A stretch of DNA of 64,000 nt from Paracoccus tibetensis (GTDB lineage Bacteria; Pseudomonadota; Alphaproteobacteria; Rhodobacterales; Rhodobacteraceae), in the NCBI RefSeq assembly GCF_900102505.1, contig NZ_FMVT01000008.1, positions 131,952 to 195,951 on the forward strand, given 5' to 3'. The translations under genes and the position numbers were made by a program. Each line of letters starts with the position of its first letter. Position 1 is the first letter of the stretch. Shown one piece after another: positions 8,741 to 16,424 of this stretch. Under the pieces are notes generated by a model. The model did no database searches. It was not told the DNA's origin and saw nothing but the letters and a program-made list of their open reading frames with translations.

Positions 8741-9846
8741 TCTGCCTCCTTTCCGGGGGCGGAGGGGGTGCCGGCGACGCCCGCGCCGGCGACAGCGGCG
8801 CGGGGGATCGCCTCGGCCTCGGGGATGTCGCCGGCGGCGATGGGGTCCACCTCAGGCAACTCGGCGGTGATGCGGCGGGCGAGGACGTCGGCCAGCGGCG
8901 CGTGGCAGGCGCGGGCGCGGCCGGGGGCGAAGTCCTCGAGCGGCGGATCGATCTCGGCGCAGACGGGGCGGCGATAGGGGCAGCGCGGCTCGAAGGCGCA
9001 GCCGGCGGGGGGGCGGGACATGTTCGGGGGCTGGCCGGGGATGGCGCGCAGCTCCTCGTCCTCCTGATCGACGCGGGGGATCGCGTCCAGAAGCCCCTGC
9101 GTGTAGGGCAGCGCGGGCTCGGCGAAGATCGGGCCGACCCGCCCCGTCTCGCGGATGCGGCCGCCATACATGACCGCCACCCGCTCGCAAGAGCCGGCGA
9201 CGACGCCCAGATCGTGGGTGATCAGGATCATGGCCATGCCGAAGTCGCGGCGCAGGTCGGACAGAAGCTGCATGATCTGCGCCTGCACGGTCACATCGAG
9301 CGCCGTCGTCGGCTCGTCCGCGATCAGCAGCTTCGGCCGGCACAGAAGCGCCATCGCGATCATCACCCGCTGGCGCATCCCGCCCGAGAACTCGTGCGGA
9401 TAAAGCCGGATGCGGCCCTTGGCGTCGGGGATGCGGACCGCGTCCAGCATCCGGACGGATTCCGCCACCGCCTCGCGCTTGCTCATCCCCTTGTGGAGGG
9501 TCAGCACCTCGGCCATCTGGTCGGCTACCCGCATGTAGGGGTTCAGCGAGGTCATCGGGTCCTGGAAGATCATCGCCATCTTCTCGGCCCGGATGCGGTT
9601 GATGAGTTTGGGCTTGGCGTTCAGGATCTCGTCCCCGTCGAAGCGCACGCTGCCCGAAGCCGCGCCGTTTCGCGCCAGAAGCCCCATGATGGCGAAGCTG
9701 AGCTGAGACTTGCCCGAGCCGGATTCGCCCACGATGCCGAGCGTCTCGCCCTGTTCGACGGAGAGCGAGACGTCGCTGACCGCGCGCACCTCGCCGTCAT
9801 TGGTGCGGAAGCGCACCGAAAGGTTGGTGATGTCGAGAAGGGCCAT
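8737..9846 (-). CDS. oppD: oligopeptide ABC transporter ATP-binding protein OppD
   Basis: This is the partner ATPase of OppF. The chosen start ([14 protein letters not shown] at 9846) gives 369 aa; an upstream in-frame ATG at 9906 would add 20 residues lying inside oppC, so it is rejected. Walker A is GESGSGKS, the signature [15 protein letters not shown], Walker [13 protein letters not shown], and the C-terminal [14 protein letters not shown] motif is present. The last 40 or so residues after that motif form an Ala/Glu/Pro-rich tail. It starts 1 bp after the oppC stop. Confidence 0.92.
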   Translation of the reverse strand: MALLDITNLSVRFRTNDGEVRAVSDVSLSVEQGETLGIVGESGSGKSQLSFAIMGLLARNGAASGSVRFDGDEILNAKPKLINRIRAEKMAMIFQDPMTSLNPYMRVADQMAEVLTLHKGMSKREAVAESVRMLDAVRIPDAKGRIRLYPHEFSGGMRQRVMIAMALLCRPKLLIADEPTTALDVTVQAQIMQLLSDLRRDFGMAMILITHDLGVVAGSCERVAVMYGGRIRETGRVGPIFAEPALPYTQGLLDAIPRVDQEDEELRAIPGQPPNMSRPPAGCAFEPRCPYRRPVCAEIDPPLEDFAPGRARACHAPLADVLARRITAELPEVDPIAAGDIPEAEAIPRAAVAGAGVAGTPSAPGKEAE

Positions 9847-9847
9847 G

Positions 9848-10774
9848 TCAGCGCTCCTTCGGGTCGAGGGCGTCCCGCAGGCCGTCGCCCACGAAGAAGA
9901 ACCCAAAGAGGGTGATGACGAAGAAGAACAGCGGGAAGGCCAGCTGCCAGAGCGTGCCGTAGTTCATCGTGCCGGCCCCTTCCGAGATCAGCGCCCCCCA
10001 AGAGGTCAGCGGCTCCTGCACGCCAAGGCCGAGGAAGCTGATGAAGCTTTCCGTCAGGATCATCAGCGGCACCAGAAGCGTGGCATAGACCGCGACGACG
10101 CCGAGGAGGTTCGGCACGATGTGGCGGATGATGATGCGGAAGCTCGAGACGCCTGTAGCGCGGGCGGCCTCGATGAACTCGCGGTTCTTGAGGGAGAGGG
10201 TCTGGCCGCGCACGATCCGGCTCATGTCCAGCCAGGAAATGAGGCCGATGCCGAGGAACAGCATCGACATCGACCGGCCGAACATCACCAAGAGCAGGAT
10301 CAGCACGAACATGTAGGGGATCGACATCAGGATATCGACCGCGCGCATCATGATCTGGTCGGTGCGCCCGCCGACATAGCCCGCCGTCGCGCCATAGAGC
10401 GTGCCGACGATCACCGCGATGGCGGCGCCGACGATGCCGACCATCAGGCTGATCTGCGTGCCCTGCACGACGCGGGCAAACAGGTCGCGGCCAAGGTTGT
10501 CGGTGCCGAAGTAGTGCCCATTGGCCAGCGACGGCGCGCCCAGCTCGGCCACGCGGCCCATGACCGAGAAGTCCAGCTCTTCGCCCGACCATGCGGCGAA
10601 CTGCCCGCCGAGGGCGGCGAACAGCGTGACCAGCACGAGGATGGTCAGCCCGAACATCGCGGCCTTGTTGCGGAAGAAACGCTTGCGGGCGTCGGCCCAG
10701 GGGCTGCGGCCCTTCACCTCGTCCTGGACGAGGCGCGCCGAGAGGGACTGCATCTTGGTTTGATCGATCACCAT
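9848..10774 (-). CDS. oppC: oligopeptide ABC transporter permease OppC
   Basis: This 308-aa inner-membrane permease of the binding-protein-dependent family has an N-terminal transmembrane segment, the periplasmic YFGTDNLGRDLFARV motif typical of OppC/DppC, and the cytoplasmic EAA loop (EAARATGVSSFRIIIRHIVPN), which contacts the ATPases. It pairs with OppB, whose stop lies 3 bp upstream of its ATG. An N-terminal extension of about 30 residues precedes the first membrane segment, as is usual for OppC. Confidence 0.93.
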   Translation of the reverse strand: MVIDQTKMQSLSARLVQDEVKGRSPWADARKRFFRNKAAMFGLTILVLVTLFAALGGQFAAWSGEELDFSVMGRVAELGAPSLANGHYFGTDNLGRDLFARVVQGTQISLMVGIVGAAIAVIVGTLYGATAGYVGGRTDQIMMRAVDILMSIPYMFVLILLLVMFGRSMSMLFLGIGLISWLDMSRIVRGQTLSLKNREFIEAARATGVSSFRIIIRHIVPNLLGVVAVYATLLVPLMILTESFISFLGLGVQEPLTSWGALISEGAGTMNYGTLWQLAFPLFFFVITLFGFFFVGDGLRDALDPKER

Positions 10775-10777
10775 GAC

Positions 10778-11701
10778 CTAGTACCTGATCTTGGGGTCGA
10801 TCCATGCGTAGAGCACGTCGACGAGAAGGTTGAAGAGGATGGTGAGCGTGCCGATCAGGATCGTCACGCCCATCATCACGGCATAATCGCGGTTCAGCGC
10901 GCTATCCACGAAGGCCTTCCCGATCCCGCCGGTCGAGAAATAGATGTCGATCACGACCGAGCCGGTGATCATCGACACGAAGACCGGGCCCAGATAGCTG
11001 ATCACCGGCAGCATCGCGGGCTTCAGCGCATGGCGGATGATGACGCGGCTCTCGGGCATGCCCTTGGCGCGGGCGGTGCGGATGTGGTTGCTGCCCAGCA
11101 CCTCCAGCATCGAGGACCGCGTGATCCGCGCGATCGAGGCCATGTAGCTGGTCGAGAGCGCGATGACCGGCATGATCCAGAAGCTGGGGTCGTTGAAGCT
11201 CCACCCGCCGCCGGGCAGGACGCGGTACCAGAGCGTGAAGACCAGCACCAGCAGCGGCGCCATGACGAAGTTCGGCAGCACCTGCGCTCCGATCGAGATG
11301 CCGACGGCGAGATAGTCGAGCCAGGTGTTGTGCCAGATTGCCGCCGCGACGCCCAAGGCGACGCCGACGACCACGGCGGCGACGAAGGCCAGCCCGCCAT
11401 AGGTCAGCGTCACCGGAAAGCCGGCGGCGATCAGCTGGTTCACCGTGCGGTCGGGATAGACGAAGCTGGGGCCGAAGTCGAAATGGACGACGATGCTGAC
11501 AAGGTAGTTCCAGATCTGCAGCCAGAGCGGGTCGTTCAGACCGTATTGCGCCTCGAGGTTGGCAAGGACGGCCGGGGGCAGCGCGCGCTCGCCCGTGAAC
11601 GGGCCGCCGGGCGCCAGGCTCATCAGGACGAAGGAGAAGACGATCAGCAGCAGCAGCGTGGGGACTGCCACCGCCAGCCGCCTCAGAATGAATGCGAACA
11701 T
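10778..11701 (-). CDS. oppB: oligopeptide ABC transporter permease OppB
   Basis: This is the second membrane subunit of the peptide importer. The start MFAFILRRLAVAVPTLL at 11701 gives 307 aa and begins with the first membrane helix as in other OppB proteins; an upstream ATG at 11770 would overlap the intergenic hairpin and is rejected. The EAA-type motif TARAKGMPESRVIIRHALKPA is visible. It is separated from oppA by 86 bp that contain a large stem-loop, which may reduce permease expression relative to the binding protein. Confidence 0.93.
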   Translation of the reverse strand: MFAFILRRLAVAVPTLLLLIVFSFVLMSLAPGGPFTGERALPPAVLANLEAQYGLNDPLWLQIWNYLVSIVVHFDFGPSFVYPDRTVNQLIAAGFPVTLTYGGLAFVAAVVVGVALGVAAAIWHNTWLDYLAVGISIGAQVLPNFVMAPLLVLVFTLWYRVLPGGGWSFNDPSFWIMPVIALSTSYMASIARITRSSMLEVLGSNHIRTARAKGMPESRVIIRHALKPAMLPVISYLGPVFVSMITGSVVIDIYFSTGGIGKAFVDSALNRDYAVMMGVTILIGTLTILFNLLVDVLYAWIDPKIRY

Positions 11702-11733
11702 CGCGGGAGGGCCTTTCCTGCGGAAACGAAAGC

Positions 11734-11771
11734 GATGGGCCGGAGCGGAAGACAACCCGCCCCGGCCCATC
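11734..11771 (-). other. stem-loop between oppA and oppB
   Basis: GATGGGCCGG (11734-11743) pairs with CCGGCCCATC (11762-11771), and an inner GCGG/CCGC adds four more pairs across a small internal loop. In the leftward transcript it is followed by a weakly U-rich stretch (GCTTTCGTTTCC). It is best read as a partial terminator or mRNA-stabilising structure placed after the binding-protein gene, as is common in ABC importer operons. Confidence 0.65.
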
Positions 11772-11787
11772 CTGTCATGCGGCTGCC

Positions 11788-13389
11788 TTACTCGGCGACG
11801 CGGTAGAGGTCCTTGGCATACCAGGTGTTGCGCAGGTTCTCGGTCGGCAGGCCCTTGATCGACTCGTTGATCATGTCGACCTTGGCGTAGTGATAGACCC
11901 AGACCGCGGGAACTTCGGCGTCCAGGATCTCCTCGGCGCGGCGGTAGAGCGGCTCGGTGTCCTCGGCCGTGGCGGCCTCGGCCAGGATCTGGTCATACTC
12001 GGCGTTCGACCACTTGCCGCTGTTGTAGCCGTCCGTGCGGAACCAGTCGAGGAAGGTCGAGGCCTCGTTGTAGTCCGCGCACCAGGCGTAGCGGGCCATC
12101 TCGAAGTCCTGGTTCTGAAGGCGGTCGGTGTGGACGGCCCATTCGACGTTGTTCAGCTCGATCTCGATGCCGAGCGGGCGCCAGAACTGCTGCGCGGCGA
12201 TGGCCAGCAGGCGGTGGTTCTCGTCGGTGTTGTACTGCAGCTGCAGGCGCACCGGGTTGTCCGGGCCATAGCCCGCCTCGGCCAGCAGCTCGCGGGCGCG
12301 CTCAACGCGCTCGTCCTGCGTCATGTCCTGCATTCCGCCCTCGGGCGCGGCGAAGCCGTTGATGGCCCAGTGCGTCCAGGTATAGGCCGGGCGCTGGCCG
12401 CCCTGCAGGATCTGGTCCACGATCACGTCGCGGTTCAGCGACAGCGCCATCGCCTCGCGCACGCGCTGGTCCTTGAGAACCTCGGGGCCCTTCTCGGACA
12501 GGTTGAAGACATAGGCGTAGGAGCAGCCGTAGGGGACCGAGGTCGCCTGGTCCGGGAACTCGGCTTCCAGACGCGGGAACTGGCCGGCCGGGATCTGCAC
12601 GCGGTCAAGCTCGCCCGCCTGGTAGCGGGTCAGCGCGACGTTGTTGTCGTTCACCGTGACGCCGCGGACGGTCTCCATCACGACATTCTCGGCGTCCCAG
12701 TATTCCGGGTTCTTCTGCATCACGATCTCGACGCCCAGATTGTGGCTGGCAAGCGTGTAGGCGCCGTTGCCGACGATGTTCTGCGGCTGGATCCAGGCAT
12801 CGCCCAGCTCCTCGACCAGCGCGCGCGGCACCGGGTAGGTCGTCGCGAGCGACAGGGTGTTGATGAAGTAGGGGGTCGGCTCGGAGAGGGTGACTTCCAG
12901 CGTCTTGTCGTCCACCGCGCGCACGCCCAGCTCGCTCGGCTCCATCTCGCCGGCGATGACCTGCGTGGCGTTGGCGACGTTCATCAGCTCGATGTACCAC
13001 GCGTATTCCGAGGCGAAGGCGGGCGTGACGACGCGCTGCCAGCCGTAGACGAAATCCTCGGCCGTCACGGGCTCGCCATTCGACCAGTTCGCGTCGCGCA
13101 GGTTGAAGGTGTAGGTCAGCCCGTCCTCGGAGACCTCGTAGCTTTCCGCAACGCCGGGGATCATCTCGCCCTCGGCATTCTCGTTCATCAGCCCCTCGAA
13201 GAGCTGGCGCAGCACGTCCGAGCCCTCGACATCGGTGTTCTTGCCCGGATCGAGCGACTTGATCGCGTCCAGCAGCCAGTAGGTATAGGTCTGGGTCTCG
13301 GCCAGGGTCTCGCCTTCGGCGGGCTGGACCGCATAGGCTGGCATCGCCAGCGCGGCGACGAGGGCGGTGGTGGCGAACAGCTTGGTCAT
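11788..13389 (-). CDS. oppA: oligopeptide-binding protein OppA (SBP family 5)
   Basis: This periplasmic solute-binding protein captures peptides and delivers them to OppBC. The start MTKLFATTALVAALAMPAYA (13389) is a clear Sec signal peptide with cleavage after AYA, giving a 533-aa precursor; GGAGGAG lies just upstream. The family block WSNGEPVTAEDFVYGWQR and the overall pattern match OppA rather than DppA. It is the first gene of the leftward operon oppA-oppB-oppC-oppD-oppF-exporter. The promoter must lie in the 131 bp shared with the divergent cobU; a CATAAT hexamer (13443-13448, minus strand) is a possible -10. Confidence 0.93.
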   Translation of the reverse strand: MTKLFATTALVAALAMPAYAVQPAEGETLAETQTYTYWLLDAIKSLDPGKNTDVEGSDVLRQLFEGLMNENAEGEMIPGVAESYEVSEDGLTYTFNLRDANWSNGEPVTAEDFVYGWQRVVTPAFASEYAWYIELMNVANATQVIAGEMEPSELGVRAVDDKTLEVTLSEPTPYFINTLSLATTYPVPRALVEELGDAWIQPQNIVGNGAYTLASHNLGVEIVMQKNPEYWDAENVVMETVRGVTVNDNNVALTRYQAGELDRVQIPAGQFPRLEAEFPDQATSVPYGCSYAYVFNLSEKGPEVLKDQRVREAMALSLNRDVIVDQILQGGQRPAYTWTHWAINGFAAPEGGMQDMTQDERVERARELLAEAGYGPDNPVRLQLQYNTDENHRLLAIAAQQFWRPLGIEIELNNVEWAVHTDRLQNQDFEMARYAWCADYNEASTFLDWFRTDGYNSGKWSNAEYDQILAEAATAEDTEPLYRRAEEILDAEVPAVWVYHYAKVDMINESIKGLPTENLRNTWYAKDLYRVAE

Positions 13390-13520
13390 CTTCAACTCCT
13401 CCAAGTTGTTTGTCGGTGTCTTCTGCACCGGAATGGACTGCACATTATGCAGCCCGCGCGCGTGGGCAAGTCCGGTTTCCCGCTTCACAGGCACGGCGGC
13501 TTGTGGAAAGGATGCGCGCG

Positions 13521-14051
13521 ATGATGACCCGGCCCCATATTACCCTCGTCACCGGCGGCGCCCGGTCCGGCAAGTCGGCCCTGGCCGAACGGCTGGTGCG
13601 GCGCTTCGGCCTGCCGCTGATCTACATCGCCACCGCCGAGGCGCGGGACGGCGAGATGGCCAGCAGGATCGCACAACATCAAGCCTCTAGGGGCAAGGGC
13701 TGGACGACGATCGAGGCGCCGCGCGATCTGCCGGCGGTGCTGGAGGGCTGTGACGGGCAGGGCGCGCGGCTGGTCGACTGCTTGACGCTGTGGCTCTCGA
13801 ACGGCGCGAATGCAGCGGATTTCGACCGACTGGTTGTGACGTTGCGTCAGCAACGCTGTCCTGTTGTGCTCGTCACCAACGAGCTGGGGCAGGGGATCGT
13901 CCCGGCCGACCCGATGACGCGGCGCTTCCGGGACGATCACGGCCGGTTGAACCAGCGCGTCGCCGAAGTCTCGGACGAGGTCTGGACCGCGATCAGCGGC
14001 CAGCCGCTGCGCCTGAAGCCGTGGAGGCACGATCCCGATGCGCCGCTTTGA
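13521..14051 (+). CDS. cobU: adenosylcobinamide kinase / adenosylcobinamide-phosphate guanylyltransferase
   Basis: This bifunctional enzyme (CobU, called CobP in Pseudomonas) phosphorylates adenosylcobinamide and transfers GMP to it. The P-loop GGARSGKS is near the N-terminus, and the RFRDDHGRLNQRVAEVSDEVW segment is typical of the family. I take the ATG at 13521 (MMTRPHITLVTGG, about 176 aa), with GGAAAGG upstream; ATGs at 13512 and 13524 are alternatives. The gene overlaps cobT by 14 bp, so the two are translationally coupled. No cobalamin riboswitch was recognised in the 131-bp upstream gap. Confidence 0.92.
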   Translation: MMTRPHITLVTGGARSGKSALAERLVRRFGLPLIYIATAEARDGEMASRIAQHQASRGKGWTTIEAPRDLPAVLEGCDGQGARLVDCLTLWLSNGANAADFDRLVVTLRQQRCPVVLVTNELGQGIVPADPMTRRFRDDHGRLNQRVAEVSDEVWTAISGQPLRLKPWRHDPDAPL

Positions 14052-14991
14052 CACCGTCGCCGCCGAGGCCGCGCGCGCCCGCCAGGACCAGCTGACCAAG
14101 CCGCAGGGCGCCCTCGGCCGGCTCGAGGAGCTGGCGATCTTCATGGCCGGCTGGCAGGGCACGGACCGCCCGCGGATCGAGCGGGCGCAGGCGCTGGTCT
14201 TCGCCGGCAATCATGGCGTCGTCGCCCGCGGCATCACGCCCTTCCCGGCCGAGGTGACGGCGGCGATGGTCGCCAATTTCCGCGCCGGCGGCGCCGCGAT
14301 CAACCAGCTCTGCCGCAGCGCAGGTGCGGCGCTCTCGGTTGTCCCGCTGGAGCTGGACCGGCCGACCGCCGATTTCACGCAAGGGCCCGCCATGAGTGCC
14401 GCCGAGGTGTCCGCCGCGATGGCGGCGGGCGCCGCGGCCGTCGATCCTGCGGCGGACGTGCTGCTTCTGGGCGAGATGGGGATCGGCAACTCGGCCGTCT
14501 CGGCGGCGCTGGCGGCCAGCACCTTCGGCGGCACGGCCGAGGACTGGACCGGCCCCGGCACCGGAGCCTCGGGCGAGATCATGGCGCGCAAGATCGCCGC
14601 GGTCTCGGCGGGCCTGGCCCTGCACGCGCCCGAGGATGCGCGCGGCACGCTGGCGGCCTTCGGCGGGCGCGAGCAGGCGGCCCTCTGCGGCGCGATCCTC
14701 CGGGCGCGCGAGCTGGGCCTGCCGGTGATCCTCGACGGCTTCATCTGCACCGCCGCCGCCGCCGTCCTGACGCGCGACGACCCGGAGGCGCTGGCCCATT
14801 GCCTCATCGGGCACGAAAGCCGCGAGCCCGGCCACCGCCGCCTGATCGCGGCGCTCGGGATGCGGGCGGTGCTGTCGCTCGACATGCGCCTTGGCGAGGG
14901 TTCGGGCGCGGCGGTTGCGCTGATGGTCCTTCGCGCCGCCTTGGAGTGCCACAACGGCATGGCGACCTTCGCCGAGGCCGGCATTGGCTAG
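14038..14991 (+). CDS. cobT: nicotinate-nucleotide--dimethylbenzimidazole phosphoribosyltransferase
   Basis: CobT activates 5,6-dimethylbenzimidazole to alpha-ribazole phosphate, the lower ligand of cobalamin. At 317 aa it is slightly short of the usual 340-350. Family motifs seen are KPQGALGRLE near the N-terminus, FAGNHGV, the LLLGEMGIGNSAVSAAL block, and a C-terminal catalytic Glu candidate in LGEGSGAA. It overlaps both neighbours (cobU and cobS), forming a tight operon. The function is well supported by family and context. Confidence 0.93.
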   Translation: MRRFDTVAAEAARARQDQLTKPQGALGRLEELAIFMAGWQGTDRPRIERAQALVFAGNHGVVARGITPFPAEVTAAMVANFRAGGAAINQLCRSAGAALSVVPLELDRPTADFTQGPAMSAAEVSAAMAAGAAAVDPAADVLLLGEMGIGNSAVSAALAASTFGGTAEDWTGPGTGASGEIMARKIAAVSAGLALHAPEDARGTLAAFGGREQAALCGAILRARELGLPVILDGFICTAAAAVLTRDDPEALAHCLIGHESREPGHRRLIAALGMRAVLSLDMRLGEGSGAAVALMVLRAALECHNGMATFAEAGIG

Positions 14992-15694
14992 GCTGCAGCA
15001 GCTGGCACTGGCCGCGGTCTTCCTGACGCGCCTGCCGCTTGGCCGCGTGCTGCCGCCGCGCGTGATGCCGCTGGCCGAGGCGGCCTGGGCCTTCCCGCTG
15101 ATCGGGGCGCTGATCGGCGCCATCGCGGCGCTTCCGCTCTGGGCGCTCGGGCCGGGCCTTCTGCCCGCCGCACTGGCGCTGGCGCTGGCGGTCTGGCTGA
15201 CCGGCGCGCTGCACGAGGACGCGCTGGCCGATTTCGCCGATGCGGGCGGAGGCCGGGATGTCGCGGACCGGCTGCGGATCATGCGCGAGCCGACGGTGGG
15301 CAGCTTCGGGATCATGGCGCTGCTTTGCGCCTTCGCGCTGCGTGTGTCGGCGCTGGCGGTGCTGGGGCCGTGGCATCTGGTCGCGGCAGCGGCGACTGGT
15401 CGCGCCGCGGCGGCCGGGCTGATGCTGATGCCGCCGGCGCGGGCGGACGGGTTGGGGCAGGGCGCGGGGCGTCCCGCGCCGCTTGCCGTCGGCATGGCCG
15501 CCGCCATCGCCGTTCTCATCCTGCTGCTCGCGCCCGGCCGGGCGCTGCTGCCGCTGCTCGGCGCGCTGGCGGCGGCCGCCGCGGTCGCGCTGCGTGCGCG
15601 GCGTCTCGTCGGGGGGCAGACGGGGGACGTGCTGGGCGCCGCCTCGCTCTGCGCCGAGACCGCGGTGCTGGTCACCTTCGCGCTGCTGACCTAG
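14984..15694 (+). CDS. cobS: adenosylcobinamide-GDP ribazoletransferase (cobalamin synthase)
   Basis: CobS (CobV) is the membrane enzyme that joins adenosylcobinamide-GDP to alpha-ribazole in the last step of nucleotide-loop assembly. The 236-aa protein has several hydrophobic segments and the conserved ALHEDALADFADAGGG metal-binding motif and DRLRIMREPTVGSFG block. The start appears to be TTG at 14984, overlapping the cobT stop, which fits translational coupling. The rest of the B12 pathway is not in the window, so this trio may serve salvage or complete a pathway elsewhere. Confidence 0.92.
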   Translation: MARLQQLALAAVFLTRLPLGRVLPPRVMPLAEAAWAFPLIGALIGAIAALPLWALGPGLLPAALALALAVWLTGALHEDALADFADAGGGRDVADRLRIMREPTVGSFGIMALLCAFALRVSALAVLGPWHLVAAAATGRAAAAGLMLMPPARADGLGQGAGRPAPLAVGMAAAIAVLILLLAPGRALLPLLGALAAAAAVALRARRLVGGQTGDVLGAASLCAETAVLVTFALLT

Positions 15695-15815
15695 CGTCAA
15701 GGGCCGCGAAAAACTTGACCCATGCCCGCGGCGGCCTTAACGCAGGGCCTTGCGCGAAGAGGCCGGAGTCAACCGGCCGGGGCGGGACGCCCGCGCCTAT
15801 GGGGAGGACATCAGC

Positions 15816-16424
15816 ATGAACGGGCTCTTGGCCCTGTCGCGCGGGATCGACCGCGTTACAACCGTGATCGGGCGCTCGGTGGCGTGGCTCATCCTGCTGG
15901 CGATCTTCGTCAGCGCGATCAACGCCGTCGTTCGCAAGGTCTTTTCCATGTCCTCGAACGCCTGGCTCGAGCTGCAGTGGTATCTCTACGGCGGCGCCTT
16001 CATGCTGGCGGCCGCCTGGACCCTGCTCGAGAACGAGCACATCCGCATCGACATCATCTACGGCCGCTGGTCGCGCCGCGCGCAGCACTGGATCGACGTG
16101 CTCGGCACGGTGCTGTTCCTGCTGCCCTTCACCGCCATCATGATCTGGCTGGTCCACCCCTCGCTGATGCGCTCGTGGCGCGCGGGCGAGATCTCGATGA
16201 ACGCGGGCGGGCTGATCATCTGGCCGGCCAAGGCCGTGCTGCTGGCGGGCTTCATCCTGCTCTTCGTGCAGGGCATCTCGGAGCTGATCAAGAAGATCGC
16301 CGTGATGCGCGGCCTGATCGAGGACCCCCATGCCAATACCGAAGGCTCGCTGAAGGAAGCCGAGCTGATGACCGCCGGGATGCATGACGAGCGGATCGAC
16401 CAGAACCCGGAGAGCCGCCCGTGA
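15816..16424 (+). CDS. dctQ: TRAP transporter small permease subunit
   Basis: DctQ is the four-helix subunit that bridges the binding protein and the DctM permease of a tripartite ATP-independent periplasmic (TRAP) carboxylate transporter. From the ATG at 15816 (MNGLLALSRGIDR, GGGGAGG 10 nt upstream) it is 202 aa. The family motif VFSMSSNAWLELQWYLYGGAF and a hydrophilic C-terminal tail are visible. It overlaps dctM by 4 bp. The matching binding protein gene dctP lies just beyond dctM but on the opposite strand. Confidence 0.9.
   Translation: MNGLLALSRGIDRVTTVIGRSVAWLILLAIFVSAINAVVRKVFSMSSNAWLELQWYLYGGAFMLAAAWTLLENEHIRIDIIYGRWSRRAQHWIDVLGTVLFLLPFTAIMIWLVHPSLMRSWRAGEISMNAGGLIIWPAKAVLLAGFILLFVQGISELIKKIAVMRGLIEDPHANTEGSLKEAELMTAGMHDERIDQNPESRP

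Noticed and set aside
13390-13520. Cobalamin riboswitch upstream of cobU
   Set aside because: The gap is only 131 bp and no B12-box-like conserved core was visible.
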